A stretch of 64,000 nucleotides of DNA from UBA7662 sp943369355. Its GTDB lineage: Bacteria > Bacteroidota > Bacteroidia > UBA7662. Each line of letters begins with the position of its first letter. Position 1 is the first letter of the stretch. The notes under the pieces are model-generated. The model worked only from the letters and a program-made list of their open reading frames with translations. It was not told the DNA's origin and did not search any database. The position numbers and the translations under genes were made by a program. Location of the stretch: NCBI GenBank assembly GCA_943369355.1, contig CALRMX020000004.1:124001-188000 (forward strand). Reading direction: 5' to 3'. Shown here in pieces: positions 49,879 to 58,742 of this stretch.

Positions 49879-50573
49879 TAGTTTTCGCTTACGCGAGCTA
49901 TGTACTTATCGATGTTCTGACCTTCAGAAGTTTGTTTGTAGTCGCTTTTGATTTTTTCGTAGTACTCAAGCGCTTTTTCGGTCTGACCTAATTCCTCCGC
50001 CAATTCGCCTGCACGCAGCAAATACACCGGGCTGGTAAAATCGTTGGCGTTTTTTGCAGCGGCTTTTTCGTAATAACTCAAAGCCTTGTCTTTTTGATCG
50101 AGTTCCAAATAGGCATCACCTGTAGCTCCCAAAGCAACGGCACTCAACATAACGTCGTCGCTGCTGAAGTCTTCTAGATGAGTAATGGCATCTTCAAACT
50201 GGCCTTTGCGGAGATACGATATACCGAGGTAATAATGCGCTAGGTTGCCTGCTTTTGTCCAGCCATAATCGTCGGCAATTTCTTCGAAACCCGGGAAATT
50301 ACCGTCGCCGTTGATGGCTAAATCGAGCGAATCGTTTTCGAAGTAACGTTCGGCTACATACATCATGTTGAGCGCTTCTTCTTGTTTCGCAGGAAGATAT
50401 ACGCCGTTTACATAGTAGATGGCACCACCAAGCAGCAGAATACCACCAACTACACCGTAGATGATGTTTTTATACTTTTCTAAGAAAATCTCAGAACGAC
50501 TGATGGTTTCTTGGATGTCGAGATTCTCGACGAAATCGAACGACTTTTCGTCTTCTTGTTTGTTATTAGCCAT
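49878..50573 (-). CDS. Membrane-anchored TPR protein (YfgM-like)
   Basis: A 231-residue protein. An acidic cytoplasmic N-terminus (~1-38) leads to one membrane segment (~39-60, IIYGVVGGILLLGGAIYYV) and TPR repeats in the periplasm (~95-225; repeats of YxxA and AxxxYxxA). The layout matches YfgM-type Sec-translocon-associated chaperone adaptors. It is coupled to ribH by a 1-base overlap, although the link is probably not functional. Confidence 0.85.
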   Translation of the reverse strand: MANNKQEDEKSFDFVENLDIQETISRSEIFLEKYKNIIYGVVGGILLLGGAIYYVNGVYLPAKQEEALNMMYVAERYFENDSLDLAINGDGNFPGFEEIADDYGWTKAGNLAHYYLGISYLRKGQFEDAITHLEDFSSDDVMLSAVALGATGDAYLELDQKDKALSYYEKAAAKNANDFTSPVYLLRAGELAEELGQTEKALEYYEKIKSDYKQTSEGQNIDKYIARVSEN

Positions 50574-50604
50574 GAGGCAGGGTATAAATTTATTGCGTTA
50601 TTGA

Positions 50605-51600
50605 TTAGTCCATGATGAAGGGATAGTCGGACTGCATATACACATCGGTATATAGTTCAGCTTCCGACGGCCATGGTGAGGTTTCGGCAAATTCAACCGA
50701 AGCTTTAACCTGTTCCTCGATTTTGGCATCTATGGCCTCAATCTCGGCTTCGGTAGCATATTTCTTCTTAAGCAAAGTAGCTTTCACCTGCTCAATAGGG
50801 TCGATAGCTTTATAATGTTCTACTTCCTCTTTGGTGCGGTATTTTGCAGGGTCGCTCATCGAGTGACCGCGGTAACGATACGTACGAATTTCGAGGAAGG
50901 TAGGTCCTTCGCCCTTGCGCGCACGTTCAACCGCTTCGCTCATGGCTTCGTGAACAGCCTCGCAGCTCATTCCATCAACGGGCTTGCTCGGCATATCGTA
51001 GGCCAAACCCATCTTATAGATATCGAGCAAGTTGGTAGTACGCTCAAGCGAGGTACCCATGGCGTAAAAGTTATTTTCTACGACAAAAATCACGGGTAGC
51101 TTCCACAACATGGCCATGTTAAAGGTCTCGTGCAACGCACCTTGACGTACGGCACCATCGCCCATGTAACATACATTCACTCCTCCGGTACCCAAGTACT
51201 GCTCGGCAAAGGCGATACCTGCGCCGAGGGGAACCTGACCACCCACGATACCGTGGCCGCCAAAATTCCGGAATTGCTTGCTGAACATGTGCATTGAGCC
51301 GCCTTTGCCTTTGCTGCAACCAGTAAGCTTGCCGTACAACTCGGCCATGACCGATTCAGGAGTCATACCCGAAGCAATGGCGTGGCCGTGGTCGCGATAG
51401 GCTGTAATGACAGAGTCTTTTTCGTTGATTACCGAATAGGTACCGGCTACAACCGCTTCTTGACCGATGTAAAGGTGACAGAAACCTTTAATCTTCTGCT
51501 GACCATACAACTGCGCACATTTTTCTTCAAAACGACGGATGAGCTGCATTTGCTCATACCACTGCAGATAGGTTTCCTTGGTTATCTTCGCTTTTGCCAT
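50605..51600 (-). CDS. pdhA: Pyruvate dehydrogenase E1 alpha subunit
   Basis: A 331-residue subunit. The thiamine-diphosphate motif GDG...NN is YMGDGAVRQGALHETF (~150-165) to VVENNFYAMGT; the phospho-loop-like RYRGHSMSDPAKYR lies at ~265. It decarboxylates pyruvate and passes the acetyl group to lipoyl E2. The ATG giving MAKAKITKE is preferred: a longer frame runs upstream into the divergent recF promoter region. E1 beta and E2 are outside the window. A hairpin with a T-run stands in its 5' leader. Confidence 0.96.
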   Translation of the reverse strand: MAKAKITKETYLQWYEQMQLIRRFEEKCAQLYGQQKIKGFCHLYIGQEAVVAGTYSVINEKDSVITAYRDHGHAIASGMTPESVMAELYGKLTGCSKGKGGSMHMFSKQFRNFGGHGIVGGQVPLGAGIAFAEQYLGTGGVNVCYMGDGAVRQGALHETFNMAMLWKLPVIFVVENNFYAMGTSLERTTNLLDIYKMGLAYDMPSKPVDGMSCEAVHEAMSEAVERARKGEGPTFLEIRTYRYRGHSMSDPAKYRTKEEVEHYKAIDPIEQVKATLLKKKYATEAEIEAIDAKIEEQVKASVEFAETSPWPSEAELYTDVYMQSDYPFIMD

Positions 51601-51612
51601 TATTCTTGCGTA

Positions 51613-51640
51613 AAAAATCGAGCCGCTAATATACGGCTCT
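51613..51640 (-). other. Leader hairpin upstream of pdhA
   Basis: On the minus strand, gagccg / cggctc (6 bp, 8-base loop) is followed by ga and a run of T, ending about 14 bases before the pdhA start. It may be an attenuator or operator; it also lies in the divergent gap with recF. Confidence 0.45.
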
Positions 51641-51663
51641 TTGTCATTTCCCGAAACCTCAAG

Positions 51664-52749
51664 ATGTACCTTCGTCAACTGCAACTCAATAACTTCCGAA
51701 ATGCCGAACAACTGAGTCTGCAGTTTACTGCGCCCGTGGTGGCCATCACGGGTAGGAATGGGGCCGGAAAAACCAATTTGCTCGACGCATTACACTACAT
51801 AGCCCTTACTCGTTCGTATTTCAACGCCCAAGACAATCAGTTGGTTAGATTTGGAAGCGATTACTTTAATATCACGGCGCAAATAGAAGATGAAGGTGAA
51901 TTGTACAAAGTATTTTGTGCCTATCAGGCGGGAAATAAAAAGGTAGTGAAACTAAACGGCAACGATTACCCCCGTTTAAGCGACCATATCGGCCGTTTCC
52001 CGGTGGTGATGGTGGCACCTACCGATTTGAACCTCATCCACGAGGGCAGTGAAGAAAGGCGCCGCTTCATCGACATGCTTTTGTCGCAAACCGACCAAGA
52101 CTACTTGCTGGCCCTGATGAAGTACAATAAACTATTGCTACAACGGAATACCTTGCTGAAAGGGTGGCAACAAGATCGTCGACCCGATTTTGCCCTGTTA
52201 GATGTACTCGACGAGCAGCTGGCACCTTTGAACAGGCTAGTGCTTACTCGTCGGCAAGCTTTGCTCGATCATTTCAACCCCATCTTCGAGGAGCTGCATC
52301 TTGAAATTTGTCAAGGGCATGAACAAGCTGCCATCGGTTACGAATCGGTCCTGAGCGGTGACGACATCGCCTCTCTGCTGCGCAAAAGTCGCCAAACCGA
52401 CCTCGAAGCCGGCCGAAGTACGGTAGGCATTCACCGCGACGATTTCCTGTTTACCATCAACGGCCATGCAGTAAAAAAATACGGAAGCCAAGGGCAGCAG
52501 AAAAGTTTCATTATTGCCTTAAAACTTGCCCAGAGTGAATATTTAGGCATGATGACCGGCAGGTCGCCTTTTCTCTTGCTCGACGACATTTTCGAAAAAC
52601 TCGACGCACATCGAGTAGCTTCGTTATTGCAGTTGGTTGCCGACGAGCGTTTTGGCCAAATCCTCCTAACAGATACCGACCGGGGAAGAGTAGAAGCCAT
52701 TTTTAGGCATACCGGCGCAGAGGTGCAGTATATCGAATTAAAATCCTAA
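51664..52749 (+). CDS. recF: RecF recombination mediator ATPase
   Basis: A 361-residue SMC-like ATPase. The Walker A is GRNGAGKTN (~30), the family start MYLRQLQLNNFRN is typical, and the signature plus Walker B read LLLDDIFEKLD near the C-terminus, with QGQQKSF preceding. It loads RecA on gapped DNA with RecO and RecR. The ATG at 51664 is chosen because longer upstream frames begin before the family N-terminus. It is not next to dnaN or gyrB here. Confidence 0.96.
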   Translation: MYLRQLQLNNFRNAEQLSLQFTAPVVAITGRNGAGKTNLLDALHYIALTRSYFNAQDNQLVRFGSDYFNITAQIEDEGELYKVFCAYQAGNKKVVKLNGNDYPRLSDHIGRFPVVMVAPTDLNLIHEGSEERRRFIDMLLSQTDQDYLLALMKYNKLLLQRNTLLKGWQQDRRPDFALLDVLDEQLAPLNRLVLTRRQALLDHFNPIFEELHLEICQGHEQAAIGYESVLSGDDIASLLRKSRQTDLEAGRSTVGIHRDDFLFTINGHAVKKYGSQGQQKSFIIALKLAQSEYLGMMTGRSPFLLLDDIFEKLDAHRVASLLQLVADERFGQILLTDTDRGRVEAIFRHTGAEVQYIELKS

Positions 52750-52783
52750 TGGTGCGATTGGCTGCAAAAGTGTGTTAAGGGCG

Positions 52784-52791
52784 TATTTTTG
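52784..52791 (+). promoter_or_regulatory. -7 box of the TPR lipoprotein gene
   Basis: TATTTTTG, a perfect TAnnTTTG, 13 bases before the ATG at 52805; a TTG lies about 23 bases upstream. Confidence 0.5.
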
Positions 52792-52804
52792 GTGAAAAAA
52801 ACGC

Positions 52805-53338
52805 ATGAAACGGATACTCACGGTAATTAGCTTCGCCTTTTTAATTGTGGCGTGCGGTGAAAACAAAAAAGCAAAAAATCCACAGCTCGAAGCCCGCGAA
52901 ACCATAAGCACACTGGAAAAGTTGCTGCTCGATGCCGCCGACGGATTTAATGACTCGGCAGCCACACAAATTACCAAGGCGTATTTACGCTATGCCGAAG
53001 CCTATCCTACCGATTCTATCTCGCCCGACTACATGTTCAAGGCAGCCGATGTGATGCGCGGTCAGTTCCGATGGAACGACGCTGTGACCGTGTTAGAAGC
53101 CTTGGTGAAAAAGTACCCTAAGGATCCACGCGTACCCAGTGCCCTCTTTTTTGCTGGTTTTATGCTGCATAACGACCTGAACCAAAACGAAAAGGCCAGG
53201 CCCTATCTCGAGCGTTTAATTGCCGAACACCCCGAGCACCCCATGTCGGCCGATGCACGCATGCTACTCGAAACCATGCACATGAGTCCTGAAGAGCTGA
53301 TAGAGCACTTGGAGAAGAAAAATGGAGTAACGCAATAG
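52805..53338 (+). CDS. TPR lipoprotein (BamD-like layout)
   Basis: A 177-residue lipoprotein with lipobox LIVACG (Cys ~17). Helical repeats from ~55 to 165 read as tetratricopeptide units (DYMFKAADVMRG, WNDAVTVLEALVKKYPKDP, ARPYLERLIAEHPEHP). BamD and YbgF/CpoB have similar repeats, but the short length does not fit full BamD. It lies between recF and gltX on the same strand with its own promoter. Confidence 0.8.
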   Translation: MKRILTVISFAFLIVACGENKKAKNPQLEARETISTLEKLLLDAADGFNDSAATQITKAYLRYAEAYPTDSISPDYMFKAADVMRGQFRWNDAVTVLEALVKKYPKDPRVPSALFFAGFMLHNDLNQNEKARPYLERLIAEHPEHPMSADARMLLETMHMSPEELIEHLEKKNGVTQ

Positions 53339-53437
53339 AAAACGAAAGTTTCTCGAGCAAGAGAACTAATTCGCTTATACCGGGTCTGATCTTCACAGCT
53401 TTTAACGTACAAAAAAAGCTTTAACCTCCACTTTCCG

Positions 53438-53445
53438 TATCTTTG
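53438..53445 (+). promoter_or_regulatory. -7 box of gltX
   Basis: TATCTTTG, a perfect TAnnTTTG, 21 bases before the gltX ATG. Confidence 0.5.
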
Positions 53446-53466
53446 CGGCTCAATTGAAAACTGCTC

Positions 53467-55002
53467 ATGTCGAGACCTGTTCGTGTTCGTTTTGCCCCAA
53501 GTCCTACTGGCCCATTACATCCGGGCGGAGTACGGACAGCCTTATTCAACTACCTCTTGGCACGCCAAACGGGCGGCACCTTCATCATGCGGGTGGAGGA
53601 TACCGATCAAACCCGATTTGTAGCAGGAGCCGAACAATTCATCATCGACTCACTCAGTTGGTGTGGCTTAAAATTCGACGAAGGCCCACATGTAGGTGGC
53701 CCTTATGGCCCCTATCGCCAGAGCGAACGTAAGCCGATGTATCGCCAGTATGCCGATCAGCTGATTGCTGCAGGACATGCCTATTATGCCTTCGATACCG
53801 AAGAAGAGCTGGAAGAGATGCGTGAACGACTCAAAAAAGCGAACGTGGCCTCTCCGCAATACAATAGCATCACACGGGTAAATATGAAGAACTCCCTCTC
53901 ATTGCCTAGTGATGAAGTAAAGCGAAGACTCGATGCTGGCGACCCTTACGTAATTCGTTTCAAGATGCCCCGCAACGAAGAGGTGAAGGTGAAAGATATG
54001 ATTAGAGGATGGGTTGTGGTGAATACCGCACAGCTCGACGATAAGGTTCTCTTCAAAAGCGACGGCATGCCTACTTACCACTTGGCCAATGTGGTAGACG
54101 ATTATTTGATGAAAATAAGCCATGTAATTCGTGGAGAAGAATGGCTACCAAGTGCCCCATTGCATGTTTTACTCTATCGCAGCTTTGGCTGGGAGGAAGT
54201 AATGCCCGAATTTGCACACTTGCCCCTTTTGCTGAAACCCGATGGCGACGGCAAACTAAGCAAGCGCGATGGCGACCGCTTGGGACTGCCTTTTTACGCA
54301 ACGGCGTGGACCAATCCAGAGAACGGCGAAATCACCCCAGGCTATCGTGAAGCAGGTTATTTCCCCGAAGCGTATGTGAACTTCCTTGCTTTACTCGGCT
54401 GGAATCCAGGCGACAATCGCGAACTCTTCTCCTTGGAAGAGTTGGTACAGGTATTTAGCCTCGACCGCGTTAACAAACACGGCGCACGCTACGATTTTCA
54501 AAAACTCAACTGGTTTAACCAGCAATATTTACGTAAGCAGTCGGATGCTTCTTTGGCAGCTTTGGTGCTTCCGCGACTCAAGACCGAAGGCCATGAATTC
54601 AATAAAAGCTATGTACAAGAAGTATGTAGACTCATGAAAGAACGTTGGACAGTGGTGGGCGACTTTTGGGAAAGCTCAAGCTACTTCTTTGAACTGCCGG
54701 CCAAGTACGACAGTGAAGTGGTCGCCAAACGTTGGAAAGACGCTGTTCCAGCATTTATTGAGCAACTGGCCGACACTTTGGAAGATATGAAATCGTTCAA
54801 AGCCGCCAACATTGAAGAAAGTTTCAATGCTACGGCCGAAAAGATGGGGCTCAAGCCAGGTCAACTGTTGCAGGCCTACCGTTTGGCACTAACAGGTCAA
54901 GGAGCAGGTCCGGCAATCTTCGAAATGAGTGAGCTTTTGGGTCACGATGAAGTAGTGGCTCGCTTGCGTTTGGCGCTCGATAAACTCAGCAATCATGGCT
55001 AA
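53467..55002 (+). CDS. gltX: Glutamate-tRNA ligase
   Basis: A 511-residue class I synthetase. The first signature appears as PSPTGPLHPGGVRTALFNY, so the HIGH-type motif reads HPGG; the KMSKS-type loop is KLSKRDGDRLG (~255). LALLGWNPG and the Trp-rich anticodon region follow. It charges tRNA-Glu for translation and heme precursors. The 75-residue gene starts inside its last codons. Confidence 0.96.
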   Translation: MSRPVRVRFAPSPTGPLHPGGVRTALFNYLLARQTGGTFIMRVEDTDQTRFVAGAEQFIIDSLSWCGLKFDEGPHVGGPYGPYRQSERKPMYRQYADQLIAAGHAYYAFDTEEELEEMRERLKKANVASPQYNSITRVNMKNSLSLPSDEVKRRLDAGDPYVIRFKMPRNEEVKVKDMIRGWVVVNTAQLDDKVLFKSDGMPTYHLANVVDDYLMKISHVIRGEEWLPSAPLHVLLYRSFGWEEVMPEFAHLPLLLKPDGDGKLSKRDGDRLGLPFYATAWTNPENGEITPGYREAGYFPEAYVNFLALLGWNPGDNRELFSLEELVQVFSLDRVNKHGARYDFQKLNWFNQQYLRKQSDASLAALVLPRLKTEGHEFNKSYVQEVCRLMKERWTVVGDFWESSSYFFELPAKYDSEVVAKRWKDAVPAFIEQLADTLEDMKSFKAANIEESFNATAEKMGLKPGQLLQAYRLALTGQGAGPAIFEMSELLGHDEVVARLRLALDKLSNHG

Positions 55003-55222
55003 AAAAGACAAAAACAAACCTCAGCTCGACCCAGCCTTGGACGGGTTCAACATTACCATCAATTCGTTCGGAGAAATTCGCTCTACCATCGATGTTTCGC
55101 GATTGAATGAGTTTTTAGACGAAAATGTAGCCGATAAAAAACTAGTCGACCGCGACGACCATGTAAACCGTCAGCTGAAAGAAGACGCCCCATCACCAAC
55201 TCCAAAAAAGAAAAAACCATGA
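54995..55222 (+). CDS. Small acidic/basic protein of unknown function
   Basis: A 75-residue protein overlapping gltX by 8 bp and the enoyl-CoA hydratase gene by 4 bp. Lys-rich ends (MAKKDKNKP, PTPKKKKP) flank a core ITINSFGEIRSTIDVSRLNEFLDENVADKKLVD. The core looks conserved in style with small proteins I recall next to gltX in other Bacteroidota. No domain assigned; cytoplasmic by lack of signals. Translation coupling on both sides supports that it is real. Confidence 0.7.
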   Translation: MAKKDKNKPQLDPALDGFNITINSFGEIRSTIDVSRLNEFLDENVADKKLVDRDDHVNRQLKEDAPSPTPKKKKP

Positions 55223-55998
55223 CCTACGGTTGTATACTTTACCAGGTAGAAAACGGCATTGCCATTATCACCATCAATCGCCCAGATAAGCTGAATGCAC
55301 TAAATCGTCAGACTTTATCGGAGATTGACCAAGCCGTTCGTGCAGCACAAGCCGACAAGGCAGTGAGTGGAATTATCCTAACTGGAGCAGGAGAAAAAGC
55401 CTTTGCGGCTGGAGCAGATATTAGTGAATTTGCCAGTTTCAGCATCGACAAAGGCACCGATTTATCGGCACGTGGGCATGCTATTTTCAACAATATCGAA
55501 AACTCACCTAAGCCGGTGGTTGCTGCAGTAAATGGTTTTGCCTTAGGTGGAGGCTGCGAGTTGGCTATGGCTTGCCACATGCGTTTGGCCTCGGCCAATG
55601 CCCGATTTGGTCAACCCGAGGTTAACCTTGGTCTTATTCCGGGATATGCCGGCACGCAACGTTTGGTGCAGCTAGTGGGGAAAGGCAAAGCTCTAGAGCT
55701 CTTGTTGACCGCAGATGCAATCAAAGCCGACGAAGCGCATCGTTTAGGATTAGTAAACCACGTAGTAGAAAACGTAACCGACCTACTACCCAAAGCCACC
55801 GAACTACTTCAAAAAATAGCTACTAAGGGCCCCAACGCGGTGGCCCATTGTATCGCATTGGTTAACGACTATTTCGACAAAGAAGAAAACGGTTTTCAAA
55901 ACGAGATCGAAACCTTTGGTTCACTCTTTCAAACACCTGAATTCAAAGAAGGTACCGCTGCATTTTTAGAAAAACGTACGCCAAATTTTCGTGGTTAA
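55219..55998 (+). CDS. Enoyl-CoA hydratase/isomerase
   Basis: A 259-residue crotonase. The oxyanion-hole segment is GAGEKAFAAGADISEF (~54-69), and the two catalytic Glu are in GGGCELAMAC (~113) and GQPEVNLGLIPGYAGTQRL (~133). Both Glu favour hydratase activity, so it can hydrate short trans-2-enoyl-CoA in beta-oxidation or butyrate-type pathways. It is placed 30 bases before fumC on the same strand. Confidence 0.93.
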   Translation: MTYGCILYQVENGIAIITINRPDKLNALNRQTLSEIDQAVRAAQADKAVSGIILTGAGEKAFAAGADISEFASFSIDKGTDLSARGHAIFNNIENSPKPVVAAVNGFALGGGCELAMACHMRLASANARFGQPEVNLGLIPGYAGTQRLVQLVGKGKALELLLTADAIKADEAHRLGLVNHVVENVTDLLPKATELLQKIATKGPNAVAHCIALVNDYFDKEENGFQNEIETFGSLFQTPEFKEGTAAFLEKRTPNFRG

Positions 55999-56028
55999 AC
56001 CATGTCCTAAAGCATAAATTCAATACCA

Positions 56029-57417
56029 ATGACTTCATTCCGCATCGAAAAAGACACCATGGGCGAGGTTCAAGTACCTGCCGACAAATACTGGGGTGCG
56101 CAAACCGAGCGTTCGCGCAATAATTTCAAAATTGGTCCTGAGGGAAGCATGCCGAAAGAAATAATTCGTGCATTTGCCTATCTGAAAAAAGCAGCAGCTC
56201 ACGCCAATCACGACTTGGGTGTTTTATCCGCAGAGAAAAGAGACTTAATTAGTCAAGCTTGTGACGAGATACTCGCCGGTAAACACGACGGTGAATTTCC
56301 ACTGGTAATCTGGCAAACCGGCTCGGGTACGCAAAGCAATATGAACTGCAATGAAGTGATTGCTTATCGTGGCCATGTTCTGGCTGGTGGGCAACTCACC
56401 GATGAGAAAAAAGTGCTTCACCCGAACGACGACGTGAACAAGTCGCAGAGTTCGAACGACACCTTCCCTACGGCCATGCACATTGCAGCCTACCAATTGG
56501 TTACCGAAGTAACCTTACCCGGTATTCAACTACTCCGCAATACGTTAGCGACAAAATCAAACGAGTTCAAAGACATCGTAAAAACTGGGCGTACACATTT
56601 TATGGATGCCACGCCGCTTACTTTGGGTCAAGAATTTAGTGGTTATGTACAACAATTGGATAATGGTATGCGGGCTTTGCGCAACGCACTTGAAATGGTA
56701 CGCGAGTTGGCATTAGGCGGCACAGCCGTTGGAACTGGCTTAAATGCCCCAAAAGGATACGACATCCTCGTGGCCAAAAAAATAGCCGAGTTTACAGGTC
56801 TTCCTTTTGTAACTGCCCCAAATAAATTTGAAGCACTTGCAGCACATGATGCGATGGTAGAATTATCGGGTGCGCTCAAGCGGGTTGCTGTTTCGATGAT
56901 GAAAATTGCCAACGACATCCGCATGCTGAGTTCAGGACCACGTTCGGGTATTGGTGAAATTGTCATCCCCGACAACGAGCCTGGCTCGTCGATCATGCCC
57001 GGCAAGGTGAATCCTACCCAGCCCGAAGCCATGACCATGGTTGCCGCCCAAGTTATTGGCAACGACGTGGCGGTTTCGATAGGTGGCAGTAATGGCCATT
57101 TTGAGTTAAATGTTTTCAAACCCGTAATTGCCGCCAACGTTTTGCAGAGTGCACGTTTAATTGGCGATGCTTGTGTGTCGTTCAACGACAAATGTGCCGT
57201 AGGCATCACGGCCAATTTGCCGATCATTCAGCGCCATCTCGAAAATTCGTTGATGTTGGTAACGGCCTTAAACACGCACATCGGCTACGAAAACGCAGCT
57301 AAAATTGCTAAAACTGCCCACAAAGAAGGCACCACCTTGCGTGAAGCAGCAATAGGATTAGGGTTACTTACCAACGAGCAATTTGATGCCTGGGTTGACC
57401 CGAAGCAGATGATTTAA
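56029..57417 (+). CDS. fumC: Fumarate hydratase class II
   Basis: A 462-residue iron-free fumarase. TGSGTQSNMNCNEV (~96-109), the GRTHFMDATPLTLGQE (~185-200) with catalytic His, and the signature GSSIMPGKVNPTQPE (~315-330) match class II. It hydrates fumarate to malate in the TCA cycle and so links to the glyoxylate shunt genes. A terminator follows 23 bases after the stop. Confidence 0.97.
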   Translation: MTSFRIEKDTMGEVQVPADKYWGAQTERSRNNFKIGPEGSMPKEIIRAFAYLKKAAAHANHDLGVLSAEKRDLISQACDEILAGKHDGEFPLVIWQTGSGTQSNMNCNEVIAYRGHVLAGGQLTDEKKVLHPNDDVNKSQSSNDTFPTAMHIAAYQLVTEVTLPGIQLLRNTLATKSNEFKDIVKTGRTHFMDATPLTLGQEFSGYVQQLDNGMRALRNALEMVRELALGGTAVGTGLNAPKGYDILVAKKIAEFTGLPFVTAPNKFEALAAHDAMVELSGALKRVAVSMMKIANDIRMLSSGPRSGIGEIVIPDNEPGSSIMPGKVNPTQPEAMTMVAAQVIGNDVAVSIGGSNGHFELNVFKPVIAANVLQSARLIGDACVSFNDKCAVGITANLPIIQRHLENSLMLVTALNTHIGYENAAKIAKTAHKEGTTLREAAIGLGLLTNEQFDAWVDPKQMI

Positions 57418-57440
57418 AAGTTAAATGTCAATAAACGAAA

Positions 57441-57471
57441 AGAGCTCTGGAAAAATCCAGAGCTCTTTTTG
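57441..57471 (+). terminator. Terminator after fumC
   Basis: agagctctgga / tccagagctct, 11 bp, loop AAAA, then T5. It may also serve the convergent DUF6588 gene, whose stop lies nearby, because the flanks are A/T-rich on both sides. Confidence 0.9.
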
Positions 57472-57488
57472 TATGTAGTGAACAAAGA

Positions 57489-58649
57489 TTAGTTTCCTAT
57501 ACCGATACCAACACCAGCATTGATACCACGGAAAGCACCTTGGATAAAGTATTCACCGTGAATAGTGAGGATAAGGAGCTTCACACGAAGGCCAACACCC
57601 GCACGGAGGTTATTCTTGGCTTCAGAAGCGATATCGATAGGATCGGTAAACTTGGTTACGGTTACTTTTCCATTGTCGGGATCTAAAGGATTGGCAGTGT
57701 TCGCATAAACACCTGATTCAATGGCGTAATCACCTGCGGCCTTCATCGAGAAACTGCTGTTGGCAAAACCCACGCTCGCATAAGGAGTGATTACCGGCAA
57801 TTTACGAGAGATAATCAAACCAAAACCCATACCGCGTGCTCTGATGGCCAACTCTTGTTTCGCTAAACTTGGATCATTAGGGCCAGTGAAGCCTTCGTAA
57901 CGATATCCCAAACCAGTTGGACCTGCACCAGTAGGAACTGGCATGTCGAAGCCCAATGAGAAGTTAAAAGTACTGTAGTTGAAATAACCTGTAAGGTCGA
58001 AAGGCAACAAGCCAAAACCTGGAATCCACTGCTTCAAGTCGTGTTTCACGCCTATACCAAATAAGCCAACTTTACCACCAACACTACCGCCGGGAATATC
58101 CAATTGTGGTAAATAACGAATAGTAACCTCTGTTCCTTTGATTAAACCAATAGACAATTGAGCCATTGGAAGTGGCATAAAATTGATGCCTAAGCCACTT
58201 GGCATATTAAAATCCGACAGCTTTACAGAGTCATTTGGGTTGGGTGTAGCAGGATTTAATGCATAAACCCCAAAAGAAGGGGCGCCAGCATCGCTCCCAA
58301 AAATCGAAGGACCAGAAGTAGAACTACCTGGGTTTAATCGAAGTGCACCTCCCAAATTCAGGTCTGCTACATTGTAGCTTAGTTTTTCATCCGGCACTTG
58401 AACTAGCGTAGGAACAATGGTCAAATAAAAGCGAGCGAGCTTGAGCGGCTTACCGGTATTGTACCAGTTATTGTTGAGTGCAACGCCAAAAGCTTCGCCG
58501 AAAGGCTGAAAATAGGCATTCATCAGAATGTTGGCATCGGCTACTCCGGCGCGAAGAATATTGGCAGCATCGGATTGTGCAGAAGCCTGTCCGATCGAAA
58601 GTGCGGCTATCGCCGTACCAGTCAGAAAAAGTTTAGACAGCAGTTTCAT
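57489..58649 (-). CDS. DUF6588-family outer-membrane protein
   Basis: A 386-residue exported protein. The ATG at 58649 starts a signal peptide (LFLTGTAIAALSIGQASAQ); a longer upstream frame lacks one. The mature sequence is Gly/Pro-rich with many beta strands (GYFNYSTFNFSLGF, RARGMGFGLIISRKL) and ends GINAGVGIGIGN, typical of a barrel or tube-like DUF6588 protein. Function unknown. A TAAATTTG box lies upstream. Confidence 0.82.
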   Translation of the reverse strand: MKLLSKLFLTGTAIAALSIGQASAQSDAANILRAGVADANILMNAYFQPFGEAFGVALNNNWYNTGKPLKLARFYLTIVPTLVQVPDEKLSYNVADLNLGGALRLNPGSSTSGPSIFGSDAGAPSFGVYALNPATPNPNDSVKLSDFNMPSGLGINFMPLPMAQLSIGLIKGTEVTIRYLPQLDIPGGSVGGKVGLFGIGVKHDLKQWIPGFGLLPFDLTGYFNYSTFNFSLGFDMPVPTGAGPTGLGYRYEGFTGPNDPSLAKQELAIRARGMGFGLIISRKLPVITPYASVGFANSSFSMKAAGDYAIESGVYANTANPLDPDNGKVTVTKFTDPIDIASEAKNNLRAGVGLRVKLLILTIHGEYFIQGAFRGINAGVGIGIGN

Positions 58650-58675
58650 AAGTGTTGGTTTGGATTCTTTTGCTT

Positions 58676-58683
58676 CAAATTTA
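58676..58683 (-). promoter_or_regulatory. -7 box of the DUF6588 gene
   Basis: On the minus strand this reads TAAATTTG, a perfect TAnnTTTG, 26 bases before the start codon, in an A/T-rich gap. Confidence 0.5.
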
Positions 58684-58742
58684 TACAAATAGTAATATGT
58701 ACATGTAAAATCAATAAAATATACCCGCATTATGGTAGAGGG

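Noticed and set aside
51601..51711. N-terminal extension of pdhA
   Set aside because: The 37 extra residues are non-family, and they overlap the recF start and the divergent gap.
56643..57227. 194-residue minus-strand frame antisense to fumC
   Set aside because: It lies wholly inside a clear fumarase gene, has low-complexity composition and no domain.
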